38,724 nucleotides of DNA from NCBI GenBank assembly GCA_965365445.1, contig CBDUBS010000009.1:1-38724 (forward strand). The letters are read 5' to 3'. The DNA is from CBDUBS01 sp965365445 (GTDB lineage Bacteria; Bacteroidota; Rhodothermia; Rhodothermales; DASSAV01). The notes beneath the pieces are model-generated. The model ran no database searches and was not told the DNA's origin. It worked only from the letters and a program-made list of their open reading frames with translations. Both the position numbers and the translations under genes were made by a program. This document shows, one piece after another, positions 30,500 through 37,368 of the stretch (position 1 is its first letter; each line of letters begins with the position of its first letter).

Positions 30500-31627
30500 A
30501 TGATAACCCTGGAGTCGAACCGGGAACGGGTTCTGGAGCGGGCCTTGCAAGCATTTCGCCCCGCGGTGCGCCGCGAACATGCGTACCTCGTCGGAGGAGC
30601 CGCCGACTACCGGGTCAAGCTCAACCAGAACGAAAGTCCGTTCGACCTGCCGCCGGATCTGAAGCGCGAGATCGTTGAAGCATTCCTCGACATTCCGTTC
30701 AACCGGTACCCCGCCGAGCAGCCGCTGCGTCTGCGGGCGGCCCTTGCGGAATCGCTCGGTGTTTCGGAGGAACACCTGCTCGTGGGCAACGGCTCCAACG
30801 AGCTGACCACTCTGATCGGGTTGTGTCTGGTAGAGCGCGGAACGCCGGTCGTCATGCCCCGGCCGATGTTTGCCCTGTATGAAAAGGTCATTCGCCTGTT
30901 CGATGGAGAGGTGATAGCCGTGCCCCCCCGGCCGGATCTCGGATTCGATGCGGGTGCCGTCCTTACGGAGGTTGAACGCCGCCGGCCGGCGCTGACCGTA
31001 ATAACCTCGCCCAACAACCCGACCGGGCTTGCCATGACGTTCGCAGAAATAGAGCGCATCGTGGAAGCGGCCGAAGGCGTCGTGCTCGTCGATGAAGCCT
31101 ATATCGATTTCAGCGACATCCCCAGCCTGCTGAACGTTCTGGACCGGCGCCCGAACATGGTGGTGATGCGCACCTTTTCGAAGGCATACGGGCTCGCCGG
31201 ATTGCGGTTGGGCTACCTCGTAGCTCACCCGCACCTCATTCGGGAGTTCATCAAGGCGAACACGCCGTTTACCGTCGATCCCCTGGCGGAAGCCGCAGCG
31301 GTAGCCCTGCTGAACCGAAAGGACTTGCTTCGCGAGCGTATCGAAACCATCCGGCAATCGACCGCTCAGTTGGAAGCCGGCCTTGCCGCCATGGAAAGTG
31401 TTCAAATCGTGGGGCCATCAAAGGCTAATTTTGTTATCTTTAGGACCGATCTGGAAGCGGGCGTTCTTGCAGCCGGTCTCGCTCGTGCCGATGTGCTCGT
31501 GCGGAACATGAGCGGATACCCCGAATTGCAGGGATTTCTTCGCGTCAACGCAGGGACTCCGGCGGAGAACCGTCGTTTTCTGGAGGCGTTGAAGGATCGG
31601 CTCGATTTGCTTCGGGACGGATCCTGA
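30500..31627 (+). CDS. hisC: Histidinol-phosphate aminotransferase HisC
   Basis: A 375-residue fold-type I PLP aminotransferase converting imidazole-acetol phosphate to histidinol phosphate. Motifs are KLNQNESPFDLPPDL (substrate phosphate region), NRYPAEQPLRLRAALAESLG, LVGNGSNELTTL, TSPNNPTGLAM, VLVDEAYIDFSD, the PLP lysine in TFSKAYGLAGLRLGYLVA, and the C-terminal FLRVNAGTPAENRRFLEAL with the substrate-binding Arg. A C7 run at 30923-30929 is in frame. It lies between hisD and the bifunctional nuclease gene; hisB is not present. A TAATTTTG sequence at 31426-31433 near the 3' end equals the promoter consensus but is explained by codons for Asn-Phe-Val. Confidence 0.95.
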   Translation: MITLESNRERVLERALQAFRPAVRREHAYLVGGAADYRVKLNQNESPFDLPPDLKREIVEAFLDIPFNRYPAEQPLRLRAALAESLGVSEEHLLVGNGSNELTTLIGLCLVERGTPVVMPRPMFALYEKVIRLFDGEVIAVPPRPDLGFDAGAVLTEVERRRPALTVITSPNNPTGLAMTFAEIERIVEAAEGVVLVDEAYIDFSDIPSLLNVLDRRPNMVVMRTFSKAYGLAGLRLGYLVAHPHLIREFIKANTPFTVDPLAEAAAVALLNRKDLLRERIETIRQSTAQLEAGLAAMESVQIVGPSKANFVIFRTDLEAGVLAAGLARADVLVRNMSGYPELQGFLRVNAGTPAENRRFLEALKDRLDLLRDGS

Positions 31628-31692
31628 AGTGCGCCCCCCTATGGCCATAATTCGTGGTCATTGCTTTTTTTGCCCTTTTCCAAGTACCCAGT

Positions 31693-32280
31693 ATGGACTT
31701 TATCCAGGTAGATATCATCGGGTTATCGACCAGCCCTTCGAGCGGCGGAGCCTATGCGCTCGTTCTCGGCGAAATCAATGGTAACCGACGCCTGCCTATC
31801 ATCATCGGGAGTTTCGAGGCGCAGGCCATCGCGCTGGAACTGGAAAAAATTCAACCCCCTCGCCCGATGACCCACGACTTGCTCCGCGACATCCTCGAAG
31901 CGGTCGGCGCCGAAGTGATCGACGTGGTGATCGACGAGCTGCGGGACGGCACCTTCTTTGCGAAAATCCGTTTCGTGCACGACGGGGAGGACGGTCAACT
32001 CGACTCCCGGCCCAGCGACGCCATCGCCCTGGCCGTCCGTGTGGACGCGCCGCTGTACGTATCCCCCGGCGTGCTGGAAGAAGCAGGCATCCCTACCGAG
32101 GAGGAGGGCGTCAGCCCCGCCGAAACGCCCCGCCCCGTCCTGGAAGAAGAGCCGGCCGTTCCAACCTCCCGACTCGACAAAATGGAGCAGCAACTGGATC
32201 AGGCCATCAAGGATGAAGACTACGAACGAGCCGCTCATCTTCGCGATGAAATCGCTCGATTGAAGGGAGAAAACAACTGA
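31693..32280 (+). CDS. Bifunctional nuclease (DUF151/BFN) fused to a UVR motif
   Basis: A 195-residue cytoplasmic protein. Residues 1-130 match the BFN/DUF151 domain: MDFIQVDIIGLSTSPSSGGAYALVLGE, RRLPIIIGSFEAQAIALELE, RPMTHDLLRDILE, and SRPSDAIALAVRVDAPLYVS. A Glu/Pro-rich linker follows, and the last 35 residues form a UVR motif (LDQAIKDEDYERAAHLRDEIARLK), the UvrB/UvrC-type interaction helix pair. Plant and bacterial BFN proteins have been reported as nucleases, and BFN-UVR fusions are common in Bacteroidota. ATG at 31693 was chosen because the domain starts exactly there. bshC follows with a gap of about 128 bases to its favoured start. Confidence 0.9.
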   Translation: MDFIQVDIIGLSTSPSSGGAYALVLGEINGNRRLPIIIGSFEAQAIALELEKIQPPRPMTHDLLRDILEAVGAEVIDVVIDELRDGTFFAKIRFVHDGEDGQLDSRPSDAIALAVRVDAPLYVSPGVLEEAGIPTEEEGVSPAETPRPVLEEEPAVPTSRLDKMEQQLDQAIKDEDYERAAHLRDEIARLKGENN

Positions 32281-32408
32281 CCGCTCCCGGTTTTACCGGA
32301 GTTCTGGAGATGAGCGGAGCTTCACGGCGGGCCAGCCGTCCGGAGCTTCGCTCCTCTCATTTTGCGAACGCCAATCCTTTCGCGGATATGTTGCAAACGC
32401 AGCCGGCC

Positions 32409-34046
32409 ATGCCCTCCAATACGGCGGAAACGCATATCACCCGCATCCCGTACGCCCGCCTCCCCTTCGCTTCTTCCGCGCTGTTCATCGACTATTGCAG
32501 CCGCTACGAACAGGTCGCATCGTACTATTCGGGAGACTACCGTAGCATGGACGAGCGTATCGAGGCCGTTCGCCGGGCCCGCTCCCACCCCCGAAACGAG
32601 GTGGCGGACACCCTGCTCGATCAAAACGCCCGCTGGGGTCTGGACGAGAGCACCCGGGCGAACATCGAACGATTGCGGCATACCGATACGGCGGCGGTGG
32701 TAACCGGACAGCAAGTGACCCTGTTTACGGGTCCGCTCTATACGGTCTACAAAATTATCACCACCCTGCAACTGGCCCGTCAACTATCTGCCGAAGCCGG
32801 CGCTCCCGTCGTGCCCGTTTTCTGGCTGCAAGGGGAGGACCACGATTTCGAGGAAATGGCGAGCGTCAGCCTCCTGCAGGATCAGGAAACGGTAACCCTT
32901 CGCTACCCGGAAGAAACGGGCGCCGGCGTCTCGCCCGTAGGGCGTATGCGCTTCTCGTCTGCCATCGAAGGTCTGATAGCGCAACTGGACGAGTGGCTTC
33001 CGGCTACCGACTACAAGGCGGCTCTTCTGGAGCGTGTCGCGGAGGCGTACCATCCCGGCGCCACGTTTCTTGACGCGTTCGTGCGCCTGATCAAGGTGTT
33101 CTTCCCCGATTCCGGGCTCATCTTCCTCGATCCCTCCGATGTACGGTTGAAACAGCTATCCGTACCCCTGTTCAGGAAAGCCGTCCTCGAACGGGACTCC
33201 CTGTATGAGCGCCTGGAAGCCGTTAGCCGCCGCCTGGAAACGTCGTACCATGCCCAGGTGCACGTTCGCCCGCTGAACCTGTTTCTGTTTGAGGGAGGGG
33301 GGCGGTACGCGCTGATCGATGAACCGAACGGCCCGGCGGCGCCGGGGGCCGGACTGCAATTTTCGGAAGCCGATCTGCTGGAGCGAATCGAGAGCAGGCC
33401 GGAAACGTTCAGCCCGAACGTGCTGTTGCGGCCGCTCATGCAGGATAGCCTGCTTCCTACGGCAGCGTACGTGGGCGGGCCGGGGGAGATTGCGTACTTT
33501 GCCCAGCTCGGGGCGGCCTACGAATGGGCCGATCTGCGTATGCCCCTCCTGTACCCCCGGGCCGGGGTAACCCTCGTCGAATCCAGAATCAGGAGCCTCA
33601 TGGAACGCTACCACCTCGGTTTCGATCGCCTGGATCGAGATCCGGAGCGCCACTTCCGCCGGCTCGTCCTGAGCCAGATGGCGGTAGACATCGAGGCCGA
33701 GTTCGAGTCCGCGGCCGGAAACCTGGAGGGGGTGCTATCCGGATTGCAATCCGTCATCGAGAAAATCGACCCCACACTGGTTCGGTCTGCCGAGTCCACG
33801 CGGGCCGCTCTCGAAAAAGAATTGTTCCGGCTACGGGATCGGGTCGTCAAAGCCGAAAAGCGCCGGCATGAGGAAATCCGGGGACAGATAGACCGCATCC
33901 ATGCGCATTTGCTTCCGCAGGGCATTCCACAGGAACGCCTGATTTCGCCGCTTTACTACCTCAATAAATACGGCCCGGGCCTCATTGCAGCGCTCGAGCG
34001 CACCCTCTCCACGGCGACCACCGAGCATCAGATGGTCGCTTTATAA
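32409..34046 (+). CDS. bshC: Bacillithiol synthase BshC, cysteine-adding enzyme
   Basis: A 545-residue protein of the BshC family, which adds cysteine to glucosaminyl-malate in the last step of bacillithiol synthesis. Diagnostic blocks are VTGQQVTLFTGPLYTVYKIITTLQLA, VPVFWLQGEDHDFEEMASV, FFPDSGLIFLDPSD, SPNVLLRPLMQDSLLPTAAYVGGPGEIAYFAQL and the C-terminal coiled coil (about 410-500) followed by HAHLLPQGIPQERLISPLYYLNKYG. The C-terminal coil ends in the usual way. ATG at 32409 gives a length close to the roughly 540 residues of the family. An earlier ATG at 32310, with a GGAG eight bases before it, would add 33 residues of no recognisable similarity and remains possible. bshA is in this window; bshB was not found. 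Confidence 0.95.
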   Translation: MPSNTAETHITRIPYARLPFASSALFIDYCSRYEQVASYYSGDYRSMDERIEAVRRARSHPRNEVADTLLDQNARWGLDESTRANIERLRHTDTAAVVTGQQVTLFTGPLYTVYKIITTLQLARQLSAEAGAPVVPVFWLQGEDHDFEEMASVSLLQDQETVTLRYPEETGAGVSPVGRMRFSSAIEGLIAQLDEWLPATDYKAALLERVAEAYHPGATFLDAFVRLIKVFFPDSGLIFLDPSDVRLKQLSVPLFRKAVLERDSLYERLEAVSRRLETSYHAQVHVRPLNLFLFEGGGRYALIDEPNGPAAPGAGLQFSEADLLERIESRPETFSPNVLLRPLMQDSLLPTAAYVGGPGEIAYFAQLGAAYEWADLRMPLLYPRAGVTLVESRIRSLMERYHLGFDRLDRDPERHFRRLVLSQMAVDIEAEFESAAGNLEGVLSGLQSVIEKIDPTLVRSAESTRAALEKELFRLRDRVVKAEKRRHEEIRGQIDRIHAHLLPQGIPQERLISPLYYLNKYGPGLIAALERTLSTATTEHQMVAL

Positions 34047-34074
34047 TCGCTGCGGAGCCCGCCGGAGGGCTTAT

Positions 34075-35718
34075 ATGACCCAACTGCTACTGGACAATCC
34101 GGTGCTCCTGTTGATGGCCGTGGCGGCTACGGGCTACGTTGTCGGAGAAATCCGGATTCTCGGCGCCAACCTCGGTGCGTCCGCCGTCCTTTTTGCAGGC
34201 ATCGCGTTTGGAGCCCTGCACCCCGAAATGAGGCTTCCGGAAGTCATAACGACCATCGGGCTGGTGTTCTTCCTGTACACCATCGGTCTTTCGAACGGCC
34301 CGGCGTTCTTTACCTCCTTTCGGAAGAAGGGCCTCCGGGATAGCCTGCTCGTCGTCGGCGTGATCGGCGCGGCGGCCCTGCTGACGCTCGCGGTACACTT
34401 CGCACTCGGGCTGAACGGCCGTGTCACGGCCGGCCTTTTCGCCGGCAGCCTTACGAATACCCCGGCTCTGGCCGGAACGGTGGAGTTTCTCAAAACCAAT
34501 ACCCCTCCCGAGATGCTGGAGGCCGTCCTGGACGATCCGGTCATCGGCTACTCCATCGCCTACCCCATGGGGGTCATCGGTATGATTGCGGCCATTCTGC
34601 TGGCGCAACGGTGGTGGAAAATCGACTATGGCCGTGAAGCCCGGGAGCTCGGCGTGCCTACCGCCCTGGACCGTCCGCTTGCCAACCGGACCATCCGCGT
34701 CACACGCGAGGAAGCTACTCGGGCGCCCCTGCACGATCTCGTAAACGAAAACAGGTGGGACGTCCTCTTCGGGCGCATGAAGCGTAATGACGGCCGGGTG
34801 GTGCTCGCCGATCCGGTCGATTACGTCGAGGTGGGCGCCCTGATAACAGTCATCGGAGCGCCCGAGGACGTCGAGCGGGTTACCCGCTTCTTCGGTGTCC
34901 TCAGCGACGAGCAGCTCGTTCTCGACCGCAGCGACTACGATTTCCGGCGCGTTTTCATTTCCAACCCCCGCATCGCCGGACACCGGCTGCGGGATCTGAA
35001 CCTGTTCCAGCAGTTCGGCGCCATCATAACGCGCATCCGGCGAGGCGATGTCGAATGGCTGGCCCACGACGACACCACCCTGGAACTCGGCGACCGCGTG
35101 CGCGTGGTCGCGCGCCCGGATGCCATGTCGGCCGTTTCCCGGTTCCTCGGGGACTCCTACCGCGCCCTGAGCGAAATCAACCTCCTCACCTTCAGCCTGG
35201 GGATCATGGCCGGCCTGCTCATCGGGCTGATCCCGGTTCCCGTGCCCGGCGGCCTGACGTTCAAACTGGGTTTTGCCGGCGGCCCCCTCCTCGTCGGACT
35301 GGTGCTGGGCCGCATCGGACGCACCGGTTCTCTATTCTGGCACCTCTCTTACAGCGGCAACATGCTGCTCCGGCAGATCGGCCTTGTCCTGTTCTTCGCC
35401 GGGGTGGGCACCCGGGCCGGATACACGTTCGTGGAAACCCTGGGGCAGGCCGGAGGTCCGGCCATTTTCCTGGGCGGCATCGTCGTAACCTGTAGCTCGG
35501 CCCTGCTTATGCTATGGACGGGTTACCGGGTGCTGGGCATTCCCATGAGCCGCCTTACCGGGATGCTGGCCGGGCTGCAAACACAGACGGCCGTACTCAG
35601 CGTCGCCCTGGACCAGAGCCGTAACGACTTGCCCAATGCCGGTTATGCCACCGTGTATCCTGTAGCAACCATCGCCAAAATCATCGCGGCGCAACTACTG
35701 CTCATCTTCCTTACCTGA
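34075..35718 (+). CDS. AspT/YidE/YbjL-type transporter with two RCK-C domains
   Basis: A 547-residue inner-membrane transporter of the aspartate:alanine exchanger family. Two homologous membrane halves (about 1-185 and 370-547) each carry the family pattern: GLVFFLYTIGLSNGPAFF with GSLTNTPALAG in the first, and GLVLFFAGVGTRAGYTF with GLQTQTAVLSVAL in the second. Between them lie two TrkA-C/RCK-C cytosolic domains (about 200-285 and 295-365; VRVVARPDAMSAVSRFLG ends the second). Members exchange dicarboxylates or amino acids, but most are uncharacterised, so the substrate is unknown. ATG at 34075 has a GGAGG Shine-Dalgarno about 8 bases upstream. It lies 28 bases after bshC and 16 before the HD gene, suggesting one operon. 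Confidence 0.9.
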   Translation: MTQLLLDNPVLLLMAVAATGYVVGEIRILGANLGASAVLFAGIAFGALHPEMRLPEVITTIGLVFFLYTIGLSNGPAFFTSFRKKGLRDSLLVVGVIGAAALLTLAVHFALGLNGRVTAGLFAGSLTNTPALAGTVEFLKTNTPPEMLEAVLDDPVIGYSIAYPMGVIGMIAAILLAQRWWKIDYGREARELGVPTALDRPLANRTIRVTREEATRAPLHDLVNENRWDVLFGRMKRNDGRVVLADPVDYVEVGALITVIGAPEDVERVTRFFGVLSDEQLVLDRSDYDFRRVFISNPRIAGHRLRDLNLFQQFGAIITRIRRGDVEWLAHDDTTLELGDRVRVVARPDAMSAVSRFLGDSYRALSEINLLTFSLGIMAGLLIGLIPVPVPGGLTFKLGFAGGPLLVGLVLGRIGRTGSLFWHLSYSGNMLLRQIGLVLFFAGVGTRAGYTFVETLGQAGGPAIFLGGIVVTCSSALLMLWTGYRVLGIPMSRLTGMLAGLQTQTAVLSVALDQSRNDLPNAGYATVYPVATIAKIIAAQLLLIFLT

Positions 35719-35734
35719 TCCAACGAAGCCCCTT

Positions 35735-36424
35735 ATGACTGACGCCCCGGCTCTACTCCCGTTCAGTCCCGTCGTCGAACAGGCCATCGAACTGGCGGCC
35801 CAGTGGCACGACCAGACCTACCGGAAAGTCAACTGGCGCGGGCACCGGTTCGATGTACCGGAAGGCGAACCCATCGAGGTGCCGACCATCACGCATCTCG
35901 TAGCGGTTGCCTTCATCGTTCAGCGGGCCGGATGGGACGATACCACCGTGGCGGCGGCCCTCCTGCACGACGCCCTGGAAGATGCCAACCGGCACAGACG
36001 CGCCATGCACATTCAGGAACTCACGGAGCTTCTGGGGCCCGGCGTCGCGGAGCTTGTCGGATTCGTTACCGAACAAAAATTCGACCAGGCAGGCGGGGTG
36101 CGTTCCTGGATGGATCGCAAGACGGACTATCTGGCCCATCTCGAATCGGCCTCCGCGCCGGCCCTCGCCATCAGCCTTGCCGACAAGCTCCATAATCTCT
36201 ACTCGATGAACAGCGCCCTGGAGCGAGGCATCGACGTATTTACCGACGGGCCGGGCCGCAAAGGACTCCGCGCCGGTCCGGCCGAGCAGCTCTGGTTCCA
36301 CAGCGCCGTTCTATCGATTTCACGCACCCGGAATGCAGGCGGCCTCAACGCCATCGCCGACCAGCTCGAACAGGAAATCATCCGGTTCGCGAACCTCACA
36401 GGACAGTCGGTGCGGGCGCACTGA
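35735..36424 (+). CDS. HD-domain protein, MESH1/RelA-hydrolase-like
   Basis: A 229-residue cytoplasmic protein with a RelA/SpoT-type HD hydrolase domain and no synthetase or TGS domain. The set is H54 (PTITHLVAVAFIV), H78-D79 with E82-D83 in AAALLHDALEDAN, a helix LLGPGVAELVGFVTE, and ADKLHNLYSM with the distal Asp. The pattern is that of MESH1, the stand-alone small-alarmone hydrolase that removes pyrophosphate from (p)ppGpp or, in metazoans, dephosphorylates NADPH. It is longer than MESH1 by about 50 residues at the C-terminus. Other HD phosphohydrolases cannot be excluded. It starts 16 bases after the transporter gene and precedes the Rrf2 regulator by 113 bases. Confidence 0.75.
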   Translation: MTDAPALLPFSPVVEQAIELAAQWHDQTYRKVNWRGHRFDVPEGEPIEVPTITHLVAVAFIVQRAGWDDTTVAAALLHDALEDANRHRRAMHIQELTELLGPGVAELVGFVTEQKFDQAGGVRSWMDRKTDYLAHLESASAPALAISLADKLHNLYSMNSALERGIDVFTDGPGRKGLRAGPAEQLWFHSAVLSISRTRNAGGLNAIADQLEQEIIRFANLTGQSVRAH

Positions 36425-36537
36425 GCGGCAATGCCTCCTGCGGATACGAAGATTGATCCGCAGGTCCGCGCTTGCGTCTCAGCCGTTGTATCTTGCTATA
36501 TCGCAGGGAATCAGGCTTATCGGGCGGGGTCAGGATC

Positions 36538-36990
36538 ATGTTACTCTCAAAGAGCTGTGAATACGGATTACGAGCGGTCCTGTACCTCGTTACCCTCAAA
36601 TCCGAAGGCTTCGTTTCCATCAAGCAAATCAGCGAGCAGCTGGACATCTCGTTTCACTTCCTGACCAAGATCCTCCAGAAGCTCACGCAGGAAGGCATCC
36701 TGCATTCTTTCCGTGGCCCGAACGGAGGGGTCGCCCTCGCCCTTCCCGCCGCCTCGGTTACCCTGCTCGATATCGTACTGGCCATAGACGGACCCGAGCT
36801 GTTTACCGACTGTGTGCTCGGCCTGCCTGAGTGCGGAAACAGCACCCCCTGCCCGCTGCATGAAGCCTGGACGGAGCAGCGCGACCGTTTGAAAAACCTG
36901 TTCGGCGCCGCCACCCTGGCCTACACGGCCGGGCAGATCGAGTCGAGGGGGCTGCGGCTACAGGTAACCCCCGACGCCTTCAGGCCATGA
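36538..36990 (+). CDS. Rrf2-family regulator with Fe-S-type cysteine triad
   Basis: A 150-residue transcription factor. The N-terminal winged helix-turn-helix runs from MLLSKSCEYGLRAVLYLV through SIKQISEQLDISFHFLTKILQKLTQEGIL and SFRGPNGGVALA. A dimerisation helix begins at about 74. Three cysteines follow in C92-x6-C99-x5-C105 with the local sequence TDCVLGLPECGNSTPCPLH, close to the cluster-binding region of IscR and NsrR. The protein probably binds an Fe-S cluster and senses iron-sulfur status, oxidants or nitric oxide; which one cannot be read from sequence. ATG at 36538 was chosen by homology. PEP carboxykinase lies downstream after a long leader; whether it is a target is unknown. Confidence 0.88.
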   Translation: MLLSKSCEYGLRAVLYLVTLKSEGFVSIKQISEQLDISFHFLTKILQKLTQEGILHSFRGPNGGVALALPAASVTLLDIVLAIDGPELFTDCVLGLPECGNSTPCPLHEAWTEQRDRLKNLFGAATLAYTAGQIESRGLRLQVTPDAFRP

Positions 36991-37368
36991 AGCCGGCCGG
37001 TACGGGCGCAATAAATTATACGTTTCTGTAACGAGCCGCGCGGGGCTTTTTACCCCCGGTATTCACGGAACTATGGGCCGGTAAGTATTTAAATAAAATT
37101 AATTAGTCCCTGTTGCGCCGGGCCCTACATTGGCTTCGCCGGGTGGGGGGAGGCGCTCACCCCGGGGTGCGACCCTTGTGAGCCGAAATGCTTCCGCGTA
37201 AGGTTGTCCCTCGCACGCGCCTTATCCAATCGCCTACATCAGGGAAAGGGGAAAACCTTTCGTTGGAATGCGCCTTGCCGGAGTATCCTGTAGAGTTTCG
37301 CAGCGCACCCTGTGTTTCCGGCGAAATGAAGTTTGCCTAACGCTTAACCAACTAGAGAAGAGGTGTAC
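36991..37368 (+). promoter_or_regulatory. Long leader region upstream of pckG
   Basis: 378 bases without a gene. An AT-rich island (37078-37105) is unusual for this GC-rich window. TACGTTTC at 37019-37026 is one base from the TAnnTTTG box. Two hairpins lie downstream: GGGG-GAG/CTC-CCCC with one mismatch and a 3-base loop at 37145-37163, and GAAAGG/CCTTTC with a 6-base loop at 37244-37261. An AGAGGTG-like Shine-Dalgarno sits at 37360-37366. It may be a long regulated 5' UTR; I could not match it to a known riboswitch. Confidence 0.45.

Noticed and set aside
31426..31433. TAATTTTG as an internal promoter for the bifunctional nuclease gene
   Set aside because: It is fully explained by conserved HisC codons and lies about 260 bases from the next gene.
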